Positions 51,016 to 59,565 of a stretch of 64,000 nucleotides of DNA are shown here, piece by piece. Made by a program: the position numbers and the translations under genes. The notes below the pieces were generated by a model. The model had not been told where the DNA came from, did not search any database, and saw only the letters and a list, made by a program, of their open reading frames with translations. Each line of letters opens with the position of its first letter. The first letter of the stretch is position 1. This DNA is from Candidatus Nomurabacteria bacterium (lineage in GTDB: Bacteria > Patescibacteriota > Saccharimonadia > Saccharimonadales > UBA7683): positions 1-64,000 of the forward strand of contig JACKGR010000004.1 in assembly GCA_020631895.1 (NCBI GenBank), given 5' to 3'.

Positions 51016-51719
51016 TAATTACCCCCAAATCTTCGGTTGCGTCTAGCAAATTCATCTAGCGCTTTATCAAAATCTTCTTCAGAAAATGCCGGCCAATGCT
51101 TGTCGACAAAATAAAGCTCAGCATACCTTACTCGCCAAAGCATAAAGTTACTGATTCTCATCTCGCCACTGGTACGAATTGTAAAATCTATATCTGGGAC
51201 CTCAGGATGATACAAATGCTGTGAAATTAGCTCATCGGTGACCTCATTTTCACCAAAACCCTTGGCAATAATTGCCTTGGTCGCATCCACTAACTCACGC
51301 GAACCGCCATAATTAAAGCAAAGTGCTAGTGTTCCGCCTGTATTATTTTTTGAGTCTTCTTCTGCATCTCGCCATGCCTTTACGAGTTTTGGCGGCACTT
51401 TATCCTCTATGCCTAAAACAACTATCTTAATATTCTCTTTAATGAGCTCTTTTGAATCCTTGACTGCTAACTTCATTGCTAGGTTCATCAAATAATCAAC
51501 TTCGTCCTTACTTCTACTCCAATTTTCTGTTGAGAATATATATGCAGAGACATATTTAACACCCTTTTCAAAAGCAACTTTAGCAATTGTTTTTAGGTTT
51601 TCATATCCTTTTCTATGGCCTTCGAGAGTAGGCAAGCCTTGATCTCTGGCCCATCTACGATTTCCATCTAATATAAAACCAACATGGGTAGGGATTGATG
51701 ATGAATTATCTTGATGCAT
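51015..51719 (-). CDS. uppS: Undecaprenyl diphosphate synthase
   Basis: Makes the C55 lipid carrier for peptidoglycan. The 234-residue cis-prenyltransferase has HVGFILDGNRRWARDQGLPTLEGHRKG (catalytic Asp and Arg) and the conserved RTSGEMRISNFMLWRVRYAELYF and WPAFSEEDF blocks. It overlaps rseP by one base. Confidence 0.95.
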   Translation of the reverse strand: MHQDNSSSIPTHVGFILDGNRRWARDQGLPTLEGHRKGYENLKTIAKVAFEKGVKYVSAYIFSTENWSRSKDEVDYLMNLAMKLAVKDSKELIKENIKIVVLGIEDKVPPKLVKAWRDAEEDSKNNTGGTLALCFNYGGSRELVDATKAIIAKGFGENEVTDELISQHLYHPEVPDIDFTIRTSGEMRISNFMLWRVRYAELYFVDKHWPAFSEEDFDKALDEFARRNRRFGGN

Positions 51720-51769
51720 TGGCGTTCATTATACCTGTTTTAAATCAATCAATATAGTCTGAAAGACCG

Positions 51770-52321
51770 TTAGACTTTCATGATTTCTTGCTCTTTAGCT
51801 TTATGAGCAGATTCAATTTTTGATTGATACTCAGTAATTGCATCAGTGATTTGGCTATCGACTCTTTTGTAATCGTCTTCAGTAATTTCTTTTGAATCCT
51901 TAAGTCGCTTAGCTTCTTTAAGTGCATCATGTCTGATGTTCCTCAGGCTTACTCTAGCTTCTTCTACAGTATCGCCCAGAGATTTAACTATCATTCTTCT
52001 ACGTTCCTCTGTTAGGGGTGGCATCGGTACTCGAACAACTCTACCGTCATCAGTCGGGTTTAAGCCCATAGATTGATCATTTCTGATAGCTGTGGCAATA
52101 GCTTGAAGATTAGTCGGATCAAACGGCGTAATTTGAAGAAGTTGTGGCTCAGGCGCAGTAATGTTAGAAACCTGGTTTAGTGGCATCATTTGTCCATAAA
52201 CTTCGACCATCAAACCTTCAACTATGCTAGGGTGCGCTCTACCGGTTCGCACTTTTTTAAGCTCATCCTCAAGATGATCCACCGCTGCCTGCATTTTATT
52301 TTTTTGGCTTTGTAAATCCAT
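51770..52321 (-). CDS. frr: Ribosome recycling factor
   Basis: Splits post-termination ribosomes with EF-G. The 183-residue protein has the usual length and the LRTGRAHPS-like KKVRTGRAHPSIVEG, PPLTEERRR and VSLRNIRHDALKEAKRLKDSKEITEDD blocks. It sits in the rpsB-tsf-frr-uppS order common in bacteria. Confidence 0.97.
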   Translation of the reverse strand: MDLQSQKNKMQAAVDHLEDELKKVRTGRAHPSIVEGLMVEVYGQMMPLNQVSNITAPEPQLLQITPFDPTNLQAIATAIRNDQSMGLNPTDDGRVVRVPMPPLTEERRRMIVKSLGDTVEEARVSLRNIRHDALKEAKRLKDSKEITEDDYKRVDSQITDAITEYQSKIESAHKAKEQEIMKV

Positions 52322-52366
52322 AAGTCTCCTTGTTATATCTAGTATTATACAAGACTCAGTCTTTAC

Positions 52367-52963
52367 TTAGTTAACTTCGCCAAGTTCGATTCTTTTGAAT
52401 TGACGAATTACGGTGTTTTCGCCAAATTTTGCAATATTTTCTTTTAAGAACTGCTCTACTGTTTGATCTGGATTTTTTATGTATGGCTGATCAAGCAAGC
52501 ACTTTTCAGCGAAGTGTTTTTTGAGCATTCCTTCAACAATATTCTCTATCATGTTGTCTGGCTTGCCATCATTCTTAGCTTTCTCTTTAAACTCCTCTGC
52601 TTTTGCATCACGTTCGCTAGCTGGTACTTGCTCGCTAGAAACAAACTCCGGTGCAGATGCGGCAATGTGCATTGCAATCTCATGAACAAACTCTTTAAAT
52701 CCATCTGTTCTTGCTACAAAGTCAGTCTCGCAGTTAACTTCAACGATTACACCGATTCGGCCACTGTGGACGTAGGCATCGACAATGCCCTGTCTTGCCT
52801 CGCGCTCACCTTTTTTCTCAGCTTTTGTTAAGCCCTTTTTTCTTAGAACTTCTAGAGCTTTATCAAAGTCACCATCTGCATCTGTTAATGCTGCTTTAGC
52901 ATCAGTTAAACCGATTCCAGTTAATGCTTTGAGTCTCTTAATATCATCAATTGAAACTGCCAT
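52367..52963 (-). CDS. tsf: Elongation factor Ts (short form)
   Basis: Nucleotide exchange factor for EF-Tu. The 198-residue protein has the UBA-like start (IKRLKALTGIGLTDAKAALTDADGDFDKAL), the TDFVAR sequence that inserts into EF-Tu (VNCETDFVARTDGF), and one core subdomain. It is shorter than the 283 residues of E. coli, like the forms in many small-genome bacteria and mitochondria-related lineages. Confidence 0.96.
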   Translation of the reverse strand: MAVSIDDIKRLKALTGIGLTDAKAALTDADGDFDKALEVLRKKGLTKAEKKGEREARQGIVDAYVHSGRIGVIVEVNCETDFVARTDGFKEFVHEIAMHIAASAPEFVSSEQVPASERDAKAEEFKEKAKNDGKPDNMIENIVEGMLKKHFAEKCLLDQPYIKNPDQTVEQFLKENIAKFGENTVIRQFKRIELGEVN

Positions 52964-52978
52964 ATAATCTTATCCTTT

Positions 52979-53692
52979 CTATTCTTCTGTCTTTGCAACT
53001 TTTTGCTTTGCTTTTCCTTCATTTATCGCTGAAACCACATACTCAAGTAGTAATTGGATGGCCTTTAACGCATCGTCATTTGCAGGTATCGGGTAATCAA
53101 TGTTTCTTGGGTCTGAGTTGCTATCAACAACACCAATAACAGGTACGCCCAACTTTCGAGCCTCTTTGACCGCAAGGTGGTCTACACATACATCTGTAAC
53201 GTAAACTAGGCCTGGCTTGCCCTGAAGATCTTTAATACCGCCATAAAGATAGTTCATCTCGTCGATTTCTTCTTGGAATCTTTGTACCTCGAGTTTGTTG
53301 TATCGATTGGCAAGCTCACCGCTAGCCATCTTATTTTCAAGATCTTGAAGGTGCTTGATTCGACCGTTCATAGTCGTAGTGTTTGTTAGCATACCGCCAA
53401 CCCAACGGTTCACAACATATGGCATGCCAGTGTCTTCGGCCGCTTTTTTTACAATCTCAACTGCTTGTCTTTTTGTTCCTACCAAAAGCACTTTTTTGCC
53501 ATCTGAAACCGCTTTTGTGATTACAGGCAAAACTGCCTCAACCGCCTCGACAGTCTTAGTCAGATCAATAATATGATTACCGGCTCTTTTACTGTGAAGA
53601 TATGGAGCCATTTTTGGGTGCCACCGACTTGTTGAGTGACCAAAATGCGCACCCGCCTCTAATAGTTTTTTAATGTCTACAGATGTAGCCAT
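52979..53692 (-). CDS. rpsB: 30S ribosomal protein S2
   Basis: A 237-residue S2 with AGAHFGHSTSRWHPKMAPYL, VVNRWVGGMLTN and PVIGVVDSNSDPRNIDYPIPANDDA, all standard. Its strong promoter, a leader with two interlocked complementary pairs and the downstream tsf-frr-uppS-rseP genes form the main translation operon of the window. Confidence 0.97.
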   Translation of the reverse strand: MATSVDIKKLLEAGAHFGHSTSRWHPKMAPYLHSKRAGNHIIDLTKTVEAVEAVLPVITKAVSDGKKVLLVGTKRQAVEIVKKAAEDTGMPYVVNRWVGGMLTNTTTMNGRIKHLQDLENKMASGELANRYNKLEVQRFQEEIDEMNYLYGGIKDLQGKPGLVYVTDVCVDHLAVKEARKLGVPVIGVVDSNSDPRNIDYPIPANDDALKAIQLLLEYVVSAINEGKAKQKVAKTEE

Positions 53693-53700
53693 GATAGTTT

Positions 53701-53780
53701 AATCCTTTCGTTCTTCGCGGTAAGCAACCAATTGAATCTAAAGTTAGATTACAACCAGAAGGATTTTCTCACCGTTGCTT
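53701..53780 (-). promoter_or_regulatory. Structured rpsB leader, possible pseudoknot
   Basis: Two seven-base complementary pairs are interleaved: AAGCAAC (53774-53780) with GTTGCTT (53722-53728), and AATCCTT (53759-53765) with AAGGATT (53701-53707), the latter being the ribosome-binding region. A small hairpin AATCT/AGATT lies between them. The arrangement could be an S2-responsive operator or two exclusive folds. Confidence 0.5.
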
Positions 53781-53796
53781 AATTTATTACTAGGTT

Positions 53797-53825
53797 ATTC
53801 TAACAGATGGTGCACTTATCCGCAA
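53797..53825 (-). promoter_or_regulatory. rpsB promoter
   Basis: TTGCGG, 17 bases, TAGAAT. Confidence 0.75.
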
Positions 53826-53840
53826 CAGGTGGTAACGATA

Positions 53841-53869
53841 TTGACTATTAGCTCATTAACAGATATACT
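53841..53869 (+). promoter_or_regulatory. rpmE promoter
   Basis: TTGACT, 17 bases, TATACT, back to back with the rpsB promoter; only 15 bases separate the two -35 boxes. Confidence 0.8.
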
Positions 53870-53944
53870 GGCTCAGTAATAAAACTAAAGCGACTGCAGG
53901 TGGCCACTGCTAACCGCTCAACTCTAATGGCCAGGAGAAATATT

Positions 53945-54337
53945 GTGAAGAAGGATCTGCACCCAAGCAGCTATCGACCAGTTGTCTTTCAGGACACATC
54001 TAATGGATTTGCGTTTTTAACACGCTCAACCGCTGATACTCAAGAAACCATTAAGTGGGAAGATGGCAACGAATATCCTCTAGTAAAGATTCACATCTCT
54101 AGCCAGTCTCACCCATTCTTCACCGGTGAAGAAAAGATTATTGATATCGAAGGTCGAGTTGATAAGTTTAAGGCTAGAGCTGAAGCTGCTGCAAAGGCAC
54201 GTGATGCCAAACTTAAAGCTGCAAAAAAGCCGGCCAAGAAATCCGCTACCAAGGAGTCTAAAAAAGAAGATTCGAAAACTACTCCAATAGATGAAGCTGT
54301 TGAAACAAAAACCGAAGAAGCATCAAGCGAAGAGTAA
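53945..54337 (+). CDS. rpmE: 50S ribosomal protein L31 with C-terminal extension
   Basis: The first 75 residues are L31 of the Cys-free, type-B-like form (MKKDLHPSSYRPVVFQDTSNGFAFLTRST, then HPFFTGEEKIID). About 55 further residues are a Lys/Ala-rich then acidic tail absent from ordinary L31. I start at GTG 53945, seven bases after AGGAG, because L31 begins with this KKDLHP sequence; upstream in-frame codons lie in the leader. Total 130 residues. Confidence 0.9.
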   Translation: MKKDLHPSSYRPVVFQDTSNGFAFLTRSTADTQETIKWEDGNEYPLVKIHISSQSHPFFTGEEKIIDIEGRVDKFKARAEAAAKARDAKLKAAKKPAKKSATKESKKEDSKTTPIDEAVETKTEEASSEE

Positions 54338-54350
54338 ATACAAACCCTTA

Positions 54351-54385
54351 AAAAACACCGCCATTATCAATACGGCGGTGTTTTT
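54351..54385 (+). terminator. Terminator after rpmE
   Basis: AAAAACACCGCC paired with GGCGGTGTTTTT around an eleven-base loop. Confidence 0.9.
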
Positions 54386-54405
54386 AGTAAGATATAGTTA
54401 AGATT

Positions 54406-55458
54406 ATGGACAACACAAAGCAGCTAAGAGATGAACTTGCAAAACTAACAGAGCAACTTAGTGCTCCGGATGCTTTTTCTGATCCAAAAATTGGTGAGAA
54501 GAATCGACGGCACGCTGAGCTCAAAGAGATTATCTTAACTTTTGATGAGAAGGATACTCTATCGGGTCAACTTAAAGAGGCTAACGAAATGCTTAGAGCT
54601 AACGATAGCGAGCTATCAGAACTTGCCAAGCAAGAAATTCCGGAGCTAGAGGCTAAAATATCTTCATTAGAAGAGAAATTAACAGAACTGCTAACGCCTA
54701 AAGATCCTAACGATCACAAAAACGCCGTTATTGAAATTAGAGCTGGCGCTGGCGGAGATGAGGCTAGCCTATTTGCTTCAGAGCTTCTTAGAATGTATCT
54801 ACGCTACTGCGAGACCCACAACTTGAAAACCGAGATTCTTAGCGAGAACGCTAACGATTCGGGCGGACATAAAGAAGTCATCATACTAGTCAAAGGCGAA
54901 GGCGCCTATAAGCAACTAAAGTTTGAGGGTGGAGTGCACCGCGTACAAAGAATCCCCGCAACTGAGAGCCAGGGCCGAATACACACATCAACCGTTACAG
55001 TTGCGGTCATGCCAGAGGCTGAAGAAACCGATGTTGAAATTAATGATGCAGATCTGAAAATTGATACATACAGGGCATCCGGCCATGGCGGTCAAAGCGT
55101 CAACACCACTGATTCAGCTGTCCGTATCACCCACCTTCCAACCGGCATTGTTGTAACCAACCAAGACGAAAAATCTCAAATTAAAAACAAACTAAAAGCA
55201 ATGAGTGTCCTCCGCTCTCGCCTACTACAAAAGCAAATCGATGATGAGAATGCCAAACTTTCTGATCAACGAAAATCACTAATCGGGTCTGGTGACAGAT
55301 CTGAGAAGATTAGAACCTATAACTTCCCCCAAGATCGAATCACCGACCATCGCATCGGTTACTCAAGAAGCAACATCCCACAAGCAATGAACGGTGACAT
55401 AGAGGATCTAATCGAAAACCTCCAATCCTACGAATCTCAAATGTCTCGAGGTAATTAA
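54406..55458 (+). CDS. prfA: Peptide chain release factor 1
   Basis: Terminates translation at UAA and UAG. The 350-residue protein shows the PxT recognition motif as PAT (QRIPATESQGRIHTS) and the GGQ loop (SGHGGQSVNTTDSAVRI). It begins a plus-strand operon with the P-loop protein, the SPOUT methyltransferase and prmC, the enzyme that modifies the GGQ glutamine. A TATAGT box ends seven bases before the ATG, suggesting a leaderless mRNA. Confidence 0.96.
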   Translation: MDNTKQLRDELAKLTEQLSAPDAFSDPKIGEKNRRHAELKEIILTFDEKDTLSGQLKEANEMLRANDSELSELAKQEIPELEAKISSLEEKLTELLTPKDPNDHKNAVIEIRAGAGGDEASLFASELLRMYLRYCETHNLKTEILSENANDSGGHKEVIILVKGEGAYKQLKFEGGVHRVQRIPATESQGRIHTSTVTVAVMPEAEETDVEINDADLKIDTYRASGHGGQSVNTTDSAVRITHLPTGIVVTNQDEKSQIKNKLKAMSVLRSRLLQKQIDDENAKLSDQRKSLIGSGDRSEKIRTYNFPQDRITDHRIGYSRSNIPQAMNGDIEDLIENLQSYESQMSRGN

Positions 55459-55460
55459 TT

Positions 55461-55976
55461 ATGGGGAAGTATTTGATAGCAGGTCCTCCTGGTTCTGGAA
55501 AAAGTTCAGTTATAATAGAACTCAAATCTAGAGGCTTCAGCGCATACGATACAGATAGTCATCCAGGTGCAACTAGGCTCCAAGATAAAAATGGCAATAA
55601 TGTGCCGTGGCCTAGTGGTACAATCGACTGGGAAAAATATGAATGGAACTGGCAGTCCGATGTAATAAACAAACTTCTTATAAGTAGCCCTGATGTGTTT
55701 TTGGGTGGTATAACAACTAGAAACAAAGAGATGTACCGTCTTTTCGATAAGATTTTTGTAATATCTATCAACGATGAAATACAAACTCAGAGATTACTTG
55801 GAAGAAAAAACAAAGATTATGGCAAGCACCCTGACCAGCTCGCCGGTGAGCTAATCTATCGCCCAAAACTTTATGCAGAGTTTGCTAGACTAGATAATTC
55901 GTCACAGATTGATGGAACATTATCAATAACTAAAATTACAGACAAGATTCTGGAAGAAACGGGATTAATTTCATGA
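55461..55976 (+). CDS. P-loop kinase-like protein
   Basis: A 171-residue small nucleotide-binding protein with Walker A GPPGSGKSS at residues 8-16 and the layout of AAA/adenylate-kinase-like folds (FSAYDTDSHPGATRL, RLLGRKNKDYGKHPDQL). The substrate is unknown; similar proteins are annotated as nucleoside kinases or shikimate kinases. It overlaps the next gene by four bases. Confidence 0.75.
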   Translation: MGKYLIAGPPGSGKSSVIIELKSRGFSAYDTDSHPGATRLQDKNGNNVPWPSGTIDWEKYEWNWQSDVINKLLISSPDVFLGGITTRNKEMYRLFDKIFVISINDEIQTQRLLGRKNKDYGKHPDQLAGELIYRPKLYAEFARLDNSSQIDGTLSITKITDKILEETGLIS

Positions 55977-56761
55977 TTCCCATAATCACAAGTACATCTA
56001 ACCCTAAGATTAAGTGGGTTAAAAGTTTGCAGAAGAACTCTACTCGTAAAGACGAGGGTGTGTTTGTTGTTGAGGGAGCCAAAGAAGTTGGTTTTGCGGT
56101 CGACAATGAGTTTCTACTCCATTCTATATTTGTCTGCCCAGATATATACGGCCAAGTTCCATCTTTTGGAGACAATATTGAAATTTACTCTATAAACAAA
56201 AATTGCTACGAGAAGATTGCTTATCGAGGATCAACAGATGGAATAATTGCTGTTTTTCATAACAAAATTAAAAAGCTGGATGATCTTACTATGGGTGAGA
56301 CCCCATTTTTTATCGTTGTTGAATCGATCGAGAAGCCTGGTAACCTTGGTGCGATAATCAGAACAGCGGATGGCGCTGGAGCCGATGGAGTCATCGTTTG
56401 CGATGAAAAAGTTGATATCTACAACCCGAACGTCATAAGAGCGAGCGTTGGCACAGTATTTTCTACACAAGTTGTATCTACAGATGTAAAATCCTTGCTG
56501 GATTTTTTAAATAAGCATGAGATTACGTCTTATGGTGCAATATTATCTGATAATTCAACAAAATATTCTGAATCAGATTTCACCAAACCGACAGCAATAA
56601 TTCTAGGCGATGAACACAAAGGCCTAAGCTCTATCTGGCATAATAATTCAGAACCAATCCAGATACCAATGCTAGGAAGTAACGACTCTCTTAATGTAAG
56701 CAATGCCGCAGCGATCTTAGCTTATGAGGTCATTCGCCAAAGAAAGTCCACTTCAGAATAA
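55973..56761 (+). CDS. TrmH/SpoU-family RNA 2'-O-methyltransferase
   Basis: A 262-residue SPOUT enzyme that methylates ribose in rRNA or tRNA. An N-terminal RNA-binding region (ITSTSNPKIKWVKSLQKNSTRKDEGVFVVEGAKEV) is followed by the knot domain with motif 1 EKPGNLGAIIRTADGAGADGVI, motif 2 AIILGDEHKGLSS and motif 3 IPMLGSNDSLNVSNAAAILAYEVIRQR. The RNA target cannot be told from sequence. Confidence 0.9.
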   Translation: MIPIITSTSNPKIKWVKSLQKNSTRKDEGVFVVEGAKEVGFAVDNEFLLHSIFVCPDIYGQVPSFGDNIEIYSINKNCYEKIAYRGSTDGIIAVFHNKIKKLDDLTMGETPFFIVVESIEKPGNLGAIIRTADGAGADGVIVCDEKVDIYNPNVIRASVGTVFSTQVVSTDVKSLLDFLNKHEITSYGAILSDNSTKYSESDFTKPTAIILGDEHKGLSSIWHNNSEPIQIPMLGSNDSLNVSNAAAILAYEVIRQRKSTSE

Positions 56762-56764
56762 GCC

Positions 56765-57577
56765 ATGTTAACTGTCCAAAATTGGCTATCAAATAATACA
56801 CTAAGGCTTATGAAAGCCGGTATCGATTCCGCTAGGATAGATTGCCTTGTCATGCTAGAAAAAACCTTACAAAAGCAACGTGAGTGGCTACTAGCACACG
56901 GCGAACACTTAATTTCACACTCTAAGGAAGAAGAATTAAATAATATGTTGAGTGAGAGATTGAGTCACAACCCTCTTGCATACATTACCGGATATAAAGA
57001 ATTTTACTCTAGAAATTTTGTCGTCAATCCAAACGTTCTAATACCACGACCAGAATCTGAAGATATAATCGACTCGCTTTTAATGCTCGATAGAAGTTTT
57101 ATTGAAAACGTAATAGATGTCGGTACCGGGTCGGGCTGTCTTGCAATAACTGCCAAACTTGAACTTCCGGATATTAAAATTGTAGCAAGCGATAACTCTG
57201 AAAATGCCATATTTATTGCCAAGCAAAATGCAAATCTTTTGGGTGCCAAAGTTGAGTTTAAAAAATCAGATTTACTCAAATCTATCACGGTAAACGATAA
57301 AACTGTTCTTCTGGCTAACCTCCCATACGTGCCTGACGGTTTAATTACATCTCAGGAAATTATGATGGAGCCATCTACAGCAATTTTTTCTGGAGAAGAA
57401 GGGTTTGATCATTTTATAGAGTTCTGGAGCCAGCTCGCGGATATAAAAGCTCAGGCAATAACTGTTATTGCGGAGAGTCTAATTAATCAACATGTCAAGA
57501 TGATGGAATTAGCAAAAAAATCAGGATTTAATCTCATTAGAAAAAAAGGTTTAGTTCAAGTTTTTTTGCGAGCCTAA
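56765..57577 (+). CDS. prmC: Release factor glutamine methyltransferase
   Basis: N5-methylates the GGQ glutamine of release factors, which fits its place in the prfA operon. The 270-residue protein has the helical N-domain, YKEFYSRNFVVNPNVLIPRPESE, motif I VIDVGTGSGCLAI and the catalytic tetrapeptide. That tetrapeptide is NLPY rather than the usual NPPY (LANLPYVPDG). Its end overlaps the htrA end by four bases, tail to tail. Confidence 0.9.
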   Translation: MLTVQNWLSNNTLRLMKAGIDSARIDCLVMLEKTLQKQREWLLAHGEHLISHSKEEELNNMLSERLSHNPLAYITGYKEFYSRNFVVNPNVLIPRPESEDIIDSLLMLDRSFIENVIDVGTGSGCLAITAKLELPDIKIVASDNSENAIFIAKQNANLLGAKVEFKKSDLLKSITVNDKTVLLANLPYVPDGLITSQEIMMEPSTAIFSGEEGFDHFIEFWSQLADIKAQAITVIAESLINQHVKMMELAKKSGFNLIRKKGLVQVFLRA

Positions 57578-58743
57578 ATATTTGGTGCTTTATCAAGCTT
57601 GATAGTTACTGATCTGGTCTCACCACCACTTAGTACGGTTAATTTTACCGAATCTCCTACTGCGTAACTGCCAATGACTGTATTTAAAGGATGGTCAGAA
57701 TCAAGAGCTCTATCATTTATTTTAGTAATGATGTCGCCAGGTCTCAAACCTGCCTTCTGCGCCGGACTCCCCTCAATAATAGAATCAGTGTCTGAGCTAA
57801 TAAGTGCGCCATTGTCGGCCTCTAAATTTAACTGTTTGGCTATCAACTTATTAACCATGACAAACTTAACTCCTAAGAATGGTCTCTGTACCTCTCCAGT
57901 TCTTTTTACGCTAGCAATTATGCCCTTGGTCTCGTTGATAGGTATAGCAAATCCAATATTTTGAGCATCGGCTGCAATAGCAGTATTTATGCCTATTACT
58001 TCACCACTATAGTTGAGTAGCGGGCCACCGGAATTACCAGAGTTAATAGCAGCATCTGTCTGAAACAAATTTGTCAGGCTCTCTGATTGGCCACTATCCT
58101 GATCTCCCGCCTCAATAGGTCTGCCCACACCTGATATGATACCGGTGGTGACAGTATTTTGGAATTGGCCTAAAGCATTTCCGATTGCAATCACCTTTTG
58201 ACCAGTTTTTACCGAGTCGGAATCTCCTAGTTTTGCAGGTATAAAATCTTTCGGATTTTTTACTTTTAAAATCGCTATGTCGTTTAATGGGTCTCTGCCA
58301 AGAACTGAAACGTCTTCATATACTGTTCCGTCTGAAGTTACTATTTTGACTGAACTACTTCCCTCGGGGACTACGTGTTTGTTAGTAAGAAGCGTCCCGT
58401 CAGCATCAATTATTACACCGGTACCTGCTGCTTGGCCAATGACTGATCTTTGACCAAAATATGAGTTAACAATACGGTTTTGTTCAGTTATTACCGAGAC
58501 CACGCTTTGGCCTGATTTTTTTGAGATATCTGAAATTACCTCGCCCTCTGATACAATAGTTTGTCTACTCTGCTCACTTCTCAAAGAAGGGCTAGTTCTT
58601 ATTGCTACAATATAACCAACGCAAACTAAAATTATTCCAATTAATATAAAAATTACTGTTGCAAGAGCCAATAATGCAATTTTAACTGAATTGCCGGTTT
58701 TTGTTTTTTTGTCATCTGCTTTTGATAAAGATTTAGTACTCAT
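57574..58743 (-). CDS. HtrA/DegP-like serine protease
   Basis: Envelope quality-control protease of 389 residues: a membrane anchor (about 20-48), a trypsin-like domain with H123 (LTNKHVV), D155 (LNDIAIL) and S238 (NSGNSGGPL), and one C-terminal PDZ domain (about 300-385, GSPAQKAGLRPGDIITKI). Only one PDZ is present, as in DegS and many Gram-positive forms. A GGAGG site precedes the ATG. Confidence 0.94.
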   Translation of the reverse strand: MSTKSLSKADDKKTKTGNSVKIALLALATVIFILIGIILVCVGYIVAIRTSPSLRSEQSRQTIVSEGEVISDISKKSGQSVVSVITEQNRIVNSYFGQRSVIGQAAGTGVIIDADGTLLTNKHVVPEGSSSVKIVTSDGTVYEDVSVLGRDPLNDIAILKVKNPKDFIPAKLGDSDSVKTGQKVIAIGNALGQFQNTVTTGIISGVGRPIEAGDQDSGQSESLTNLFQTDAAINSGNSGGPLLNYSGEVIGINTAIAADAQNIGFAIPINETKGIIASVKRTGEVQRPFLGVKFVMVNKLIAKQLNLEADNGALISSDTDSIIEGSPAQKAGLRPGDIITKINDRALDSDHPLNTVIGSYAVGDSVKLTVLSGGETRSVTIKLDKAPNI

Positions 58744-58765
58744 TAAACCTCCAATTGTTTTTGAT

Positions 58766-59539
58766 CTAAAGTATTGGGCTCCATCCTGAACTAATTAAAA
58801 GTGCAGCAACTGAGATTACGCTGAGAAGCGTGTTCTCAATAACTAGATTTCTGGTTAATTTATCATTTTTATAGGCGTGATAAAGACTACCGAGAGTTAA
58901 GGAAATAATTGTAATAAAAATCGTAACACTTGCAATCAAAAGACCGCCCACTGAGAAGTACTGTACCCAATGTAAAGCAAACCAGACTGTCTGAAGAGTA
59001 ATAAAACTCCAAAGTAAGCTTAGTGCTCGGTAATGTGGTTCATCATAGTTGCTAAAATAATGCCTTGCTGCTGCCCAAGATACAACCCAAGATAAAGCGC
59101 ATACGAGTACAGCATGTTTCACTAATTCGGTTGAACCAAACAACATAGTTATGCCCAGAGTTTGCGCTGTAATTGCCTGAATACTTATCCATAACGCGCT
59201 ACTCCTTGGCTTAATAAAGAGCAGCCAAATTGCATAAAGTCCAATCCAAGCGTAAGCAACAGTAGATTCTTTGGATTGATGCATGAGTCCCACACTACTA
59301 ACCCCAACCACAACATCTACTAAGTTAGCTTTTATATTGGTTACCCAGAACCTTGGCTGAACAGCTAGAGTTCGCCATTTACTAAGTAGCACTAACACTA
59401 TTGCAAGTGGAGTTAGTTGCCAAATCAGCACCATAGCGCCGAGCACCAAACTAAATCCAACATTTACACCAAAATGAAGTAAATCACCGGTATCAAAACC
59501 TGGCCGTTTGCCCCAAAAAGATTTTTTTGCCTGTAACAT
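58766..59539 (-). CDS. Polytopic membrane protein of unknown function
   Basis: A 257-residue protein with about seven or eight membrane helices and short loops rich in Trp, His and Tyr. I do not recognise the family; it is not a rhodopsin, because no Lys lies in a C-terminal helix in rhodopsin context. It lies between HtrA and the LCP gene, 26 bases from the latter, so an envelope role is possible. Confidence 0.75.
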   Translation of the reverse strand: MLQAKKSFWGKRPGFDTGDLLHFGVNVGFSLVLGAMVLIWQLTPLAIVLVLLSKWRTLAVQPRFWVTNIKANLVDVVVGVSSVGLMHQSKESTVAYAWIGLYAIWLLFIKPRSSALWISIQAITAQTLGITMLFGSTELVKHAVLVCALSWVVSWAAARHYFSNYDEPHYRALSLLWSFITLQTVWFALHWVQYFSVGGLLIASVTIFITIISLTLGSLYHAYKNDKLTRNLVIENTLLSVISVAALLISSGWSPIL

Positions 59540-59565
59540 TTCTTCAACTAGTATAACACTTTATT

